In this document: piece by piece, positions 1-7,856 of the stretch | Layout of the letters: each line of letters begins with the position of its first letter | Position numbering within the stretch: position 1 is the stretch's first letter | Assembly (NCBI GenBank): GCA_963753685.1 | Contig: CAVWDE010000008.1 | Location: 310,001 to 374,000, forward strand | DNA: 64,000 nucleotides | Origin: DATAOG01 sp963753685 | GTDB lineage: Bacteria; Pseudomonadota; Alphaproteobacteria; Geminicoccales; Geminicoccaceae | Direction of reading: 5' to 3' | The notes under the pieces: generated by a model | Seen by the model: only the letters and a program-made list of their open reading frames with translations | The model's database searches: none | What the model was told of the DNA's origin: nothing | Made by a program: the position numbers and the translations under genes

Positions 1-1
1 G

Positions 2-688
2 TTCGCGATCCAGTCGTTCGCGGCGGAGCTCGCCAATGAGCTCGGCAAGGATCAAAAGGAGTTCCTGCTCGAGCTGATCGGGACGCCGCGGATCATCGAT
101 CCCAAGGCCGTCGGCATGCCGGCCGACCTCTGGGATTACGGCGAGGAGTACTCTGTCTACCCGATCGACACCGGCCGGTTGCGCAATGTGGTCGAGGTCG
201 CGGCCGGGGGTGCCGGCTGGGGCATGAAGCTGCCCAAGGGCGAGGGGCTCGGCATCGCCGTGCACCGCAGCTTCGTGAGCTACATCGCGCAGTGCGTGCA
301 TGTCCGGGTCGACAAGGACGGCAACGTGCGCGTGCCCGAGGTGCACACCGCGATCGACTGCGGCTTCGCGGCCAATCCGGAGCGGATCCGCTCGCAGATC
401 GAAGGTGCGGCAGTCATGGGCATGACGATCGCCATGAAGAGTGCCATCACCTACGACAAGGGGCGGGTGCAGCAGAGCAACTACAACGACTACGACGTCG
501 TGCGCTGCGACAACTTCCCCGAGCTGGTCGTGACGCACATCATCCCGCATCCGTTCTCGGTGCATGCATCAGGTGTCGGCGAGCCGGGCGTGCCGCCCTT
601 CGCGCCGGCATTCTACAACGCGATCTTCAACGCCACGGGCAAGCGCTTCCGCGCGCTGCCGCTCGGCGATCAAATGACGAAGGCCTGA
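2..688 (+). CDS. Molybdopterin-binding subunit of a xanthine dehydrogenase-family hydroxylase (IorB-like), C-terminal part
   Basis: The reading frame is open from the window edge, so only the last ~229 residues of a normally ~700-residue protein are present. The tail resembles isoquinoline 1-oxidoreductase beta / aldehyde dehydrogenase large subunits, which bind molybdopterin cytosine dinucleotide and hydroxylate aldehydes or N-heterocycles with a small 2Fe-2S subunit. Seen here: a segment ending in DCGFAANPERIRSQIEGA, the conserved place where these proteins contact the cofactor, and the terminal GVGEPGVPPFAPAFYNAIF block with its catalytic-type glutamate, typical of the IorB branch. The partner subunit would lie outside the window. 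A strong terminator follows directly, so this is the end of its transcript. The family call is firm; the substrate is unknown. Confidence 0.85.
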   Translation, partial: FAIQSFAAELANELGKDQKEFLLELIGTPRIIDPKAVGMPADLWDYGEEYSVYPIDTGRLRNVVEVAAGGAGWGMKLPKGEGLGIAVHRSFVSYIAQCVHVRVDKDGNVRVPEVHTAIDCGFAANPERIRSQIEGAAVMGMTIAMKSAITYDKGRVQQSNYNDYDVVRCDNFPELVVTHIIPHPFSVHASGVGEPGVPPFAPAFYNAIFNATGKRFRALPLGDQMTKA

Positions 689-712
689 TCAGGCTCTCCA
701 CTGCAACGCGGC

Positions 713-744
713 GGGGCCGACCTTAGGGTCGGCCCCTTTTTTTT
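713..744 (+). terminator. Rho-independent terminator after the molybdenum hydroxylase gene
   Basis: A perfect 10-bp GC-rich stem (713-722 pairing with 727-736) closes a TTAG loop and is followed by eight consecutive T residues (737-744). It starts 25 bp after the stop codon at 688. Confidence 0.93.
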
Positions 745-1147
745 GCCTCGCCGTCCCGGCTCGAACGCGCGGGAGCGCGTGCTCGGGAGCCGGTGAGCAC
801 CCGGCGAGGTGTGGCGTCCGCGAAACTGCCCAGATTTAAGGCTGGCCGGCGCCGGCCTGATCAAAATTTATGCAGTCCCGACGCCGGTGTCACGCACCCA
901 ACGATCTCACACCCCTGGCACGAAAATTGAAGGACGGTGGCGACTCCCGGGCGTCCAAGCGACCGCGGGTCGGACAACTGGCCAGGACCCAAGCAAACCG
1001 AGAGGGCGAGGATGACAGTCGGCATGGCGATCGTCGAACCTGCGAAGTCGGAGCCAGTTCACCCAGCATCGAACAGTCAGGCCGGCAGGGCCGGGCGCGA
1101 GCGGACCGGCGCGACCGGTTGGTATGCCATTTAGGGGAGAGGTGACG
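745..1147. other. 403-bp intergenic stretch ahead of the ammonium channel
   Basis: No credible gene is seen on either strand. The stretch holds a candidate sigma-54 promoter (916-931) and ends with the ribosome binding site of the ammonium channel. The long leader between the candidate promoter and the start codon (about 215 nt) shows no riboswitch that I recognise. Confidence 0.5.
916..931 (+). promoter_or_regulatory. Candidate sigma-54 (-24/-12) promoter for amt
   Basis: The sequence TGGCACGAAAATTGAA matches the sigma-54 consensus TGGCACG-N4-TTGCA except that the -12 GC reads GA. The GG and the -12 element keep the required 10-bp spacing. A nitrogen-controlled promoter is what is expected upstream of an ammonium channel gene, but the imperfect -12 element and the distance of about 215 bp to the start codon keep this tentative. 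Confidence 0.4.
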
Positions 1148-2494
1148 ATGTTCGTAGGACCGAAGGCGGGCTGGATCGAGCGGTCGCTGCGAGCCGCCCA
1201 TGGGTTGGCTCTGAGCCTGGTCGCCGGCCTGGCGACACTGCTGGCCTCGAGTTCCGGCGCGCTCGCGCAGGCCCAGACACCGCCGCCGACCTTGAATTCC
1301 GGCGACACCGCCTGGATGCTGTCGTCGACTGCGCTGGTGCTGATGATGACCGTGCCGGGCGTGGCGATGTTCTATGGCGGCATGGTCCGCCGCAAGAACG
1401 TGCTGACCATGTGTATGCAGACGTTCGCGACCTGCTGCCTGACCACCGTGGTCTGGATGATCATCAGCTACAGCCTGGCGTTCAAGGGCGACGGCCCCTA
1501 TCTGGGCGATCTGTCCCGGCTGTTTCTGCGCGGGATGGACAAGGACACGCTGAGCGGCACGATCCCGGAAAGCGTGTTCATGTGCTTCCAGATGACCTTC
1601 GCGATCATCACGCCGGCGCTGATCACCGGCGCGTTCGCGGATCGCATGAAATTCTCCGCCCTGCTCTGGTTCATGGGCCTCTGGGGGATCTTCGTCTACG
1701 CGCCGATCGCGCATTGGGTCTGGGGCCCGGGCGGTTGGGTCGGGGCCATGGGCGCGCTCGATTTCGCCGGCGGCACGGTGGTCCACATCAACTCGGGCGT
1801 CGCCGGCCTGGTCGCCGCCCTGGTGCTCGGCAAGCGGCTCGGCTACGGCAGCGAGAACATGGCGCCGCACAATCTGACGCTGACCACGATCGGCGCGTCC
1901 TTGCTCTGGGTCGGCTGGTTCGGGTTCAACGCCGGCTCCGCGGTCGCCGCCGACGGCCGCGCCGGCATGGCCATGGCGGTCACCCAGATCGCGACCGCGA
2001 CCGCGGCGCTCGCCTGGATGTTCGCCGAGTGGCCGACCCACGGCAAGCCGAGCGTGCTCGGCATCCTGTCGGGCGCGGTCGCCGGCTTGGTCGCGATCAC
2101 CCCGGCCTCGGGCTTCGTCGGCCCGGTCGGGGCGCTGGTGATCGGCATCGCGGCCGGCGTGATCTGCTTCTGGGCCTCGACCAGCCTGAAGCGCACGCTC
2201 GGCTACGACGACGCGCTCGACGCCTTCGGGGTCCACGGTGTCGGCGGCATCGTCGGCGCGGTGCTGACCGGCGTGTTCGCGGTTGAGGCCATCGGCGGCA
2301 CCCCTGGCCTGATCGAGGGCAATCCCGGCCAGGTGCTGATCCAGATCTACGCGGTGCTCTCGACCGTGGTCTGGAGCGGCGTGGTGTCGTTCATCCTGCT
2401 CAAGGCGATCGACGGTACGATCGGCCTGCGGGTCAGCGCCGAGGTCGAGCGCGACAGCCTGGACCTGCAGCTGCACGGCGAGATGGTGCAATAG
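1148..2494 (+). CDS. amt: Ammonium channel of the Amt/Rh family
   Basis: A 448-residue inner-membrane channel that conducts ammonia/ammonium into the cell for nitrogen assimilation. The ATG at 1148 is chosen because GGAGAGGTGACG lies just before it; an in-frame ATG at 1124 has no such site. The N-terminus is a signal peptide ending near ASSSGALAQ, as usual in Amt precursors. Family marks include VPGVAMFYGG in the first helix, the AGGTVVHINSGVAGL block with its conserved histidine, and DALDAFGVHGVGGIVGAVLTG carrying the twin-histidine partner in the pore. There is no glnK beside it, unlike the common glnK-amtB operon. It stands alone between two strong terminators. Confidence 0.96.
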   Translation: MFVGPKAGWIERSLRAAHGLALSLVAGLATLLASSSGALAQAQTPPPTLNSGDTAWMLSSTALVLMMTVPGVAMFYGGMVRRKNVLTMCMQTFATCCLTTVVWMIISYSLAFKGDGPYLGDLSRLFLRGMDKDTLSGTIPESVFMCFQMTFAIITPALITGAFADRMKFSALLWFMGLWGIFVYAPIAHWVWGPGGWVGAMGALDFAGGTVVHINSGVAGLVAALVLGKRLGYGSENMAPHNLTLTTIGASLLWVGWFGFNAGSAVAADGRAGMAMAVTQIATATAALAWMFAEWPTHGKPSVLGILSGAVAGLVAITPASGFVGPVGALVIGIAAGVICFWASTSLKRTLGYDDALDAFGVHGVGGIVGAVLTGVFAVEAIGGTPGLIEGNPGQVLIQIYAVLSTVVWSGVVSFILLKAIDGTIGLRVSAEVERDSLDLQLHGEMVQ

Positions 2495-2524
2495 CCGCCG
2501 CGCGACCGGTCGCCGAGACGTTTC

Positions 2525-2557
2525 GGGCCCGGGAGGCGTCGCCTCCCGGGCCCTTTT
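2525..2557. terminator. Rho-independent terminator between amt and the converging alkyltransferase gene
   Basis: A perfect 13-bp stem (2525-2537 with 2541-2553) with a 3-nt loop is followed by TTTT. The two genes converge here. The hairpin is clearly placed to end amt; the T-tract is only on the plus strand, though a stem this strong may act in both directions. Confidence 0.85.
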
Positions 2558-2608
2558 GCCGGTTCGAAGAACGAACGGCCTACCGAGACGTCAGAGCGGT
2601 GGCCCCGG

Positions 2609-3484
2609 TCAGGCGCTGGCCGCGTCGGCGTGCGCGGCCTCCCAGGCGAGCAACGCGCGGCGGCGAACCTGGCCCCAGCGATAGTCGCCCAGCGCCCCGG
2701 TCGCCCGGATCACCCGGTGGCAGGGCACCAGGTAGCCGAGCGGGTTGTGGGCCAGCGCGTTGCCGACCGCGCGCACCGCCCGCGGCTGGCCGATCGCGCT
2801 CGCGAGGTCGAGGTAGGAGACCACCCGGCCGGGCGGCACCCGCAGCAGCGCCGACCAGACCTTGACCTGGAAGTTGGTGCCGCGCAGCAGCAGCCGGGCA
2901 GACGCATCGCCGGTGCCCTCGAACAGCCGCTCGGTCATGCCCCTGGTGGCCGGCCGGTCCTCGACCAGACGGCTGAGCGGCCAGGCCGAGCGGGCATCCT
3001 CGATCGCGGCCTCCGGGGTGCCGTCGACGAAGCTGAGCCCCGCGATGCCGCGCTCGGTCAGCAGCAGAAGCGCGTCGCCGAACGGGGTCGGGTGAATGCC
3101 GTAGCGGATGATCAGCCCGGCGCCCTGCTGCTTGTATTCGCCTGGGGTCATGGCCTCGTAGCTGACGAACAGATCGTGCAGCCGCGACGGCCCCGACAGA
3201 CCGACCTCGTAGGTCGCATCGAGCACGCTCTCGCCTGCCTGCAGCGCCGCCTTGGCGTGGCCGACCGTGAGCAGGCCGAGGAACCGCTTGGGGCTGATCC
3301 CGGCCCAGCGGGTGAACAGCCGCTGGGCATGAAACGGGCTGAGCCCGATCTCGCCGGCCACGTCCTCGAGGCTCGGCTGATCCACGACATGGGCGTCGAG
3401 ATAGCGGATCGCGCGCTCGATGCGCCGATAGTCCTGCGCCACCTCGAGGCCACCCATGGCCCCGCTCACCGCCAGATCTGCCAT
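2609..3484 (-). CDS. ada: AraC-type regulator fused to methylated-DNA-protein-cysteine methyltransferase
   Basis: A 291-residue protein with two parts. Residues ~15-110 form an AraC-family helix-turn-helix domain (SLEDVAGEIGLSPFHAQRLF then a second helix pair ending TPGEYK). Residues ~120-285 form an alkylguanine-DNA alkyltransferase domain with the active-site motif PCHRVIR, whose cysteine accepts methyl groups from O6-methylguanine. The N-terminal zinc-cysteine domain of E. coli Ada, which senses phosphotriesters, is missing, so this is the shorter bifunctional form common in proteobacteria. ATG 3484 has GAGGGGAG just upstream and overlaps the end of the DUF1127 gene by 19 bp, so the two are probably translated from one mRNA. 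Confidence 0.92.
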   Translation of the reverse strand: MADLAVSGAMGGLEVAQDYRRIERAIRYLDAHVVDQPSLEDVAGEIGLSPFHAQRLFTRWAGISPKRFLGLLTVGHAKAALQAGESVLDATYEVGLSGPSRLHDLFVSYEAMTPGEYKQQGAGLIIRYGIHPTPFGDALLLLTERGIAGLSFVDGTPEAAIEDARSAWPLSRLVEDRPATRGMTERLFEGTGDASARLLLRGTNFQVKVWSALLRVPPGRVVSYLDLASAIGQPRAVRAVGNALAHNPLGYLVPCHRVIRATGALGDYRWGQVRRRALLAWEAAHADAASA

Positions 3485-3729
3485 GACTCGCTCCCCTCGT
3501 CCCAGAATGGCCGCTCGGCCTCGCGCAGCGCATCGGTGCGCGAGACGCCGATATCCTTGAGCATGTGGTCGTCCAGGCGCAGCAGCGCCCGGCGCTGCCG
3601 GGCCAGCTCCTGCCAGCGCAGCAGGGTCGTGATCGCCCGCTCCGCCTGCCGCGCCAGCTGGCGGGCCAGGCTCCGCCGCCGCCCAAGGTGCGGTCGGCCC
3701 GTGACCACAAGACGCAGGTCGGTCGACAT
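3466..3729 (-). CDS. DUF1127 family small protein
   Basis: An 87-residue basic protein. The C-terminal half carries the DUF1127 signature (RRALLRLDDHMLKDIGVSRT, then ALREAERPFW), a short arginine-rich helical module common in alphaproteobacteria. Some members bind RNA and affect phosphate or carbon metabolism, but nothing here shows which role applies. ATG 3729 is chosen over an upstream ATG because AGGAG stands 7 nt before it. The stop overlaps the start of the AraC/alkyltransferase gene. Confidence 0.85.
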   Translation of the reverse strand: MSTDLRLVVTGRPHLGRRRSLARQLARQAERAITTLLRWQELARQRRALLRLDDHMLKDIGVSRTDALREAERPFWDEGSESWQIWR

Positions 3730-3897
3730 CGAAGGTCTCCTCTTGCTTGTCCACACAAGCTAGGCGGCAGGGCGCCCCCAACCCACCCGATTCTTGCGCA
3801 AAACCGCACGGGAACTGCTCCCGCCCTCCGCGAATTTCCTTCATCGTCGACCGAGCGTGGAGAAGGCTGGAGCCGGACGGGCGCGAAGGGAGCCGGG

Positions 3898-4620
3898 ATG
3901 CCCAGAGTCGTTGCCGTCGCCATCGCTCTGGCCATGCTCGCCGGTTGTGCGAGCCGGCCCGCGGTCGCGACCGGGCCGCCGGCAGCGCCCGAGGTCGCCG
4001 TTTCCGATCGCGAGGTCCAGGAGCGGATCCGCTTCATCGAGGAGCGGCTGAATTCCCACCGCCTCCACGGCCAGATCTGGTACTGGGGCTGGATGACGAT
4101 CTTCGCGGGCTCGACCGTCGCCAACGGCATCGGCGCCGCGACCACCGACCACGGCCCGCAGCGCGCGAACGGCATCTCCCAGGCGGTGCTGTCCGTGGGC
4201 GGCATCGGCGACCTGCTGCTCCGGCCGCTCGACGCGCGCTTTGGCGCCGATCCGATTCGCGCCCTGCCGGAGGCGACCGCCGAGGAGCGAGCGCAGAAGC
4301 TCGAGCGGGCCGAGGCGCTGCTGCGCGCCAACGCCGAGCGGGCGGCGACCCGCACCTCCTGGCTGCACCATCTGGCCAACGCCGCCGCCAACGGGGTTGC
4401 GGGGCTGATCGTCTGGGCGGCGGGCGACGGCAAGGCAGGGGCGATCTCCGCGCTCACCGGCACCCTCGGCGGCGAGGCCCAGATCTGGACCGAGCCCTGG
4501 GGTCCGGTGCAGGATCTCGAGGACTACGAGCGCTTCCGGGCCGGGCATCCGGCCGCCGCGGCCGGCGGCTGGCAGGTCGTCCCAGCGCTCGGCGGGGTGA
4601 CGGTCCGGCTCAGCTTCTGA
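3898..4620 (+). CDS. Predicted lipoprotein of unknown function
   Basis: A 240-residue exported protein. It begins with a short hydrophobic signal ending in the lipobox LAGC, so the mature protein should be lipidated on Cys17 and anchored in the envelope. A helical stretch follows (EVQERIRFIEERLNSHR), then a hydrophobic hairpin-like segment around GWMTIFAGSTVANGIGAA and another near LHHLANAAANGVAGLIVWAA. I do not recognise the family. ATG 3898 follows GAAGGGAG. It lies 38 bp ahead of the peroxiredoxin-like gene on the same strand and may share its transcript. Confidence 0.75.
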   Translation: MPRVVAVAIALAMLAGCASRPAVATGPPAAPEVAVSDREVQERIRFIEERLNSHRLHGQIWYWGWMTIFAGSTVANGIGAATTDHGPQRANGISQAVLSVGGIGDLLLRPLDARFGADPIRALPEATAEERAQKLERAEALLRANAERAATRTSWLHHLANAAANGVAGLIVWAAGDGKAGAISALTGTLGGEAQIWTEPWGPVQDLEDYERFRAGHPAAAAGGWQVVPALGGVTVRLSF

Positions 4621-4658
4621 TCCCGGGCGGCGGCCGCCGCCGCAGCAAGGAGGAAACC

Positions 4659-5246
4659 ATGACGCGTGCCGACGATCTGCAGCAGCTGCCAGCAAACCTT
4701 TTGCGCCCGGTCGACGATGGCGCCTGCGACCACCTGCCCGGTCGGGCGTTGCCGCCGGTCGCGCTGCCCTCGACCGCCGGCGTCGCCGTCGACCTCTCGA
4801 CCCGGCCCGGGCGCCTGGTGGTCTACTGCTTCCCGCGCGCGGGCCAGCCGGACGTGCCGAGCCCAAAGGACTGGGACCAGATCCCGGGGGCGCGCGGCTG
4901 CACGCCGCAGTCGCTCGCGTTTCGCGCCCAGCACCAGGAGATCCAGGCGCTGGGCGCAGACCTGTTCGGGCTCAGCACCCAGACGCCGGCCGCCCAGGCC
5001 GAGATCGCAACTCGTCTGCGCCTGACCTTCCCACTGCTGAGCGACGCCGGGCTCGCCTTCGCCCGCGCCTTGCGACTTCCGACCTTCGAGGTCGAAGGCC
5101 AGACCCTGATCCGGCGCTTCACTCTGATCGCGACCGACGGCGCCATCGAGCAGGTCTTCTATCCGGTCTTCCCGCCCGACGCCAACGCCGCCGAGGTGGT
5201 CGCCTGGCTGCAGGCGCACCCGCGACGGCCGGGCACCCGCACCTGA
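4659..5246 (+). CDS. Peroxiredoxin-like (BCP/PrxQ-type) protein with a single active-site cysteine
   Basis: A 195-residue thioredoxin-fold protein that would reduce peroxides. Family marks are VVYCFPRAG, the active-site segment GARGCTPQSLAFR and the later GLSTQTPAAQAEIA and LLSDAGLAFAR. In BCP-type peroxiredoxins the first cysteine of GCTxxxC attacks peroxide and the second, five residues on, resolves it. Here the first is kept (about residue 84) and the second is leucine, so the protein should work as a 1-Cys enzyme or use another thiol as partner. A strong AGGAGG site precedes ATG 4659. The protein has only two other cysteines, neither at the usual resolving position. Confidence 0.85.
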   Translation: MTRADDLQQLPANLLRPVDDGACDHLPGRALPPVALPSTAGVAVDLSTRPGRLVVYCFPRAGQPDVPSPKDWDQIPGARGCTPQSLAFRAQHQEIQALGADLFGLSTQTPAAQAEIATRLRLTFPLLSDAGLAFARALRLPTFEVEGQTLIRRFTLIATDGAIEQVFYPVFPPDANAAEVVAWLQAHPRRPGTRT

Positions 5247-5306
5247 GCGCCCGGCCGTCCGAATGACCGTCACGCCTGCCCCGACCGGTCTTGCCTTCGC
5301 TTCAGG

Positions 5307-5789
5307 TCAAGGTAGCGTCAGATCGAAGCCGCCATTGAAAAGCCAGGACTTCGGCCAGGCGTTCTTGACCGACTGGTACCAACCGGAGCCTTTGGCGCCG
5401 TCGTACTCGCCCGAGCCACCGAGCACTGTGTACTTGCCGTTGGTGACCCCGTCCGCACCCGTCGTATCGTCGAACCGGGCGGTGATCGACGAGCCGTCCT
5501 CGAACGTGTACGTGCTGTAGCCGATGTATTGCGACCCTGCCTTCGTCTCTTCGAAGCTGAACACGAAGTACTTCGCAGCAATTCTGCCGTCTTCGAAGGT
5601 CGCAGTGCCGTATTGACTGCCGCTGCCAAGTCGATGGCCGTCGCCATCGGGCGCCTCGACCACCTTCATGGCGGCATCGTCGTGGACCACCAGGCGGAAC
5701 TTGAGGCTTTGCTCGCGCGCTTGCGCATTGGTCAGCGCCATGCCGACCAGGAGCGCCAGGCAGACGGCAATTTTCCGACTGTCGAACAT
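5307..5789 (-). CDS. Exported protein of unknown function with dirigent/allene-oxide-cyclase-like repeats
   Basis: A 160-residue protein with a clear signal peptide (basic start, hydrophobic core, cleavage near NAQA). The mature part is rich in beta-strand patterns, and its C-terminal segment VLGGSGEYDGAKGSGWY resembles the glycine-rich strand of dirigent or allene oxide cyclase-like barrels. That resemblance is a weak inference, and no catalytic residues can be assigned. ATG 5789 has GGAGGGG seven nucleotides upstream. It converges on the peroxiredoxin-like gene with a 60-bp gap and no evident terminator. Confidence 0.75.
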   Translation of the reverse strand: MFDSRKIAVCLALLVGMALTNAQAREQSLKFRLVVHDDAAMKVVEAPDGDGHRLGSGSQYGTATFEDGRIAAKYFVFSFEETKAGSQYIGYSTYTFEDGSSITARFDDTTGADGVTNGKYTVLGGSGEYDGAKGSGWYQSVKNAWPKSWLFNGGFDLTLP

Positions 5790-5990
5790 GATTATCCCCT
5801 CCAAATGTAAAGCTCCTGACGGTAGCCGAGGTCCGCGTGGCGGACAAGGCATTCGACACCGGAGCATTCAGGCGCTGCGCTCGGCCGGCGCGCAGTGGTT
5901 GTCGGCTGGTCGGGCCGCGCGCATGATGGCCGGACGGGTGCGAGGACAGCGGCAGCGGCGATCGGTGGTCGAGCGAATCGAGGCGGGACG

Positions 5991-6761
5991 ATGGATCTGG
6001 AGCTGGGCGGCAAGGTCGCGCTGATCACGGGCGGCAGCGATGGACTCGGGCGGGCGGCGGCGGCCAGGCTGGCGGCGGCCGGGGCCAGGGTTGCGATCTG
6101 CGCCCGCCGCGCGGCGCATCTGGAGCAGGCGGCGGCGGAGCTGCGCGCGGCGACCGGCAGTGAGGTCTGCGGCATCGTCGCCGATGTCAGCCGGGCCGAG
6201 GACTGCCGGCGCTTCGTCGAGGAGGCCGTGCACGCCTTCGGCGGCGTCGACATCCTGGTCAACAACGCCGGCACCTCGGCGGCGCGCGGGCTCGAGGAGG
6301 TCGATGACGACGCCTGGTATGCCGACCTCGAGCTGAAGCTGATGGCCGCGGTCCGGCTGTGCCGGGCGGTGGTGCCGATCATGCGTGAGCGCGGCGGCGG
6401 GGCGATCGTCAACGCCACGATCGTCGGCGGCAAGGCGCCGGCGGCAAGGGCGCTGCCGACCTCGGTCACGCGCGCGGCCGGCATCAACCTCACCAAGTCG
6501 CTGGCCAACGAGTACGCGGCCGCGGGCATCCGCGTGAACACGATCTGCATCGGCCTGATCAAGAGCGCCCAGTGGCAGCGCCGGGCGGGCAACCGGCCGG
6601 TCGAGGAACTCTACGCCGAGATGGGCAAACGGGTGCCGCTCGGGCGCATGGGCGAAGCCGAGGACTACGCCGACCTGGTGGCCTTCCTGGTCTCGGCGCG
6701 CGCCGCCTTCATCACCGGCACCGCGATCAACCTCGACGGCGGCATGGGGGCCACGGTATGA
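5991..6761 (+). CDS. Short-chain dehydrogenase/reductase lacking the usual Tyr-Lys pair
   Basis: A 256-residue Rossmann-fold protein with the cofactor motif TGGSDGLG near the N-terminus, the NNAG motif around residue 90 and the C-terminal GTAINLDGG block, all standard for classical SDRs that oxidise or reduce alcohols and ketones with NAD(P). The active-site helix reads PTSVTRAAGINLTKSLANE. Where YxxxK is normal, Thr and Arg stand in the Tyr and Lys positions, so ordinary SDR chemistry is doubtful. ATG 5991 follows GAGGCGGGACG. Its stop overlaps the ATG of the next gene (ATGA), so the two are translationally coupled. Confidence 0.88.
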   Translation: MDLELGGKVALITGGSDGLGRAAAARLAAAGARVAICARRAAHLEQAAAELRAATGSEVCGIVADVSRAEDCRRFVEEAVHAFGGVDILVNNAGTSAARGLEEVDDDAWYADLELKLMAAVRLCRAVVPIMRERGGGAIVNATIVGGKAPAARALPTSVTRAAGINLTKSLANEYAAAGIRVNTICIGLIKSAQWQRRAGNRPVEELYAEMGKRVPLGRMGEAEDYADLVAFLVSARAAFITGTAINLDGGMGATV

Positions 6762-7433
6762 AGCGGCGGTGGCGGTGGCGCGCCAGCCTGGCTGGTCGCG
6801 CTGCTCTGCTGGCTGCCGGCCGCGCCCGCGGGCGCTCAGGACATCGCGGCCGGCCTGACCCAGGCTCTGGTGGTCGGGACCGACCGGGTGGTGGCGCAGC
6901 TGGGCAAGCCCGGCGGCTTTCTCGATGATCCGAAGGCGCGCATCCCGCTGCCCGGGCCGCTCGCGCAGGCGCAGGGAGCGCTCAAGATGGCCGGCATGTC
7001 GGGCATGCTCGACGATCTCGATGTGCGCATGAACCGCGCCGCGGAGGCCGCGACGCCGATCGCCAAGGACCTGATCATCCAGGCGATCCAGGGTCTGAGC
7101 TTCGAGGATGCGGCCGGGATCCTGAGCGGCCCGAACGACGCGGCGACCCGCTATCTCCAGCGCAAGACCGCCAAACCGCTCGCGCAGAAGATGCGCCCGA
7201 TCGTCGACCAGCAGCTGGCGGATGCCGGCGCCGTGCAGGCGTTCGAGAGCGTCGCCGGCGAATACCGCTCCCTGCCGTTCGTCGGCGGCGCGCTCGACGT
7301 CGATCTCACCGGCCACGTCATCACCTACGCCGAACAGGCGATCTTCCTTTACCTCGGCAAGGAAGAAGCGGCGATCCGCACCAATCCGGCCGCCCGCACC
7401 ACCTCTCTGCTCAAGAGCGTCTTCGGCAAGTAG
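6758..7433 (+). CDS. DUF4197 family exported protein, apparent frameshift in the signal peptide
   Basis: From about 6780 onward the protein matches the DUF4197 family: GFLDDPKARIPLPGPL, MNRAAEAATPIAKDL, GPNDAATRYLQRKTA and the ending NPAARTTSLLKSVFG. Function is unknown; members are exported. The ATG at 6758 overlaps the SDR stop and encodes MKRRWRWR, but the hydrophobic signal (APAWLVALLCWLPAAPAGAQ) continues in another frame, so one base near 6779-6783 seems to be extra. Read across that break the start is a textbook signal peptide. Without it the first usable start in frame is a GTG at 6870, which would drop the signal. Confidence 0.8.
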
Positions 7434-7446
7434 GCGGCCTCCAGCC

Positions 7447-7473
7447 GGATCAATCCGAGCCTCGGATTGATCC
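7447..7473. repeat. 27-bp near-perfect palindrome
   Basis: GGATCAATCCGAG (7447-7459) and its exact complement (7461-7473) are separated by one base. It lies 14 bp after the DUF4197 stop. There is no T-tract, so it is not a standard terminator; it could be a protein-binding site or an mRNA 3' end stabiliser. Confidence 0.6.
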
Positions 7474-7528
7474 CGATTGAGCCAAAACCCCGATGTCGCC
7501 TCCATCGCCGGGCGCACGCCCGGTTACT

Positions 7529-7580
7529 CACAAGTGGCGCGTCTTCGACTTCGAAGCGTCGCCTCCATGCGCCACTTGTG
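7529..7580. repeat. 12-bp inverted repeat with 28-bp spacer
   Basis: CACAAGTGGCGC at 7529-7540 is matched exactly by its complement at 7569-7580. The spacer contains a smaller dyad (CTTCGA / TCGAAG), and five T residues follow at 7586-7590. It may be a terminator with an unusual loop or the ends of a short lost element. Confidence 0.55.
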
Positions 7581-7856
7581 TAGCCTTTTTGACTTGCCGA
7601 GCCTGGCGATCACGAGCAGGCGTCGGCGCATCAACCGATTGAGATCAGCGCTGACCTCCAGTCTGGAGGCAGCCGCCGCTGAAGCGCGGAAACCCTGACC
7701 CCGATCGGCCGCCTGTCATTGATCCTCCATGGAGGCATCAATCTGGATGCCGTGCGCCGGGAGGGCACAGAAGTGTGCCATGTGACGCATCCGCTGCCCC
7801 CGACACTCAGCCTTTCGCTGCGCGTCACGGCAGGTCTACCATGGCGATATGTGTCT

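Larger units (their letters stand above)
7434..7856. other. Intergenic stretch with two inverted repeats ahead of the NLR-like gene
   Basis: No gene is supported here. The stretch holds two long inverted repeats (listed separately), an 11-base sequence GTCGCCTCCAT present twice (7495 and 7558 regions), and a palindrome CCTCCATGGAGG at 7724-7735. It could be the terminator region of the DUF4197 gene together with the leader of the broken TIR gene, or the scar of a lost element. Confidence 0.5.

Noticed and set aside
890..2491. A 533-codon open frame on the minus strand across the ammonium channel gene
   Set aside because: Its translation is rich in Arg, His, Asp and Gln with no family resemblance; it is the antisense shadow of a GC-rich gene with strong third-position bias.
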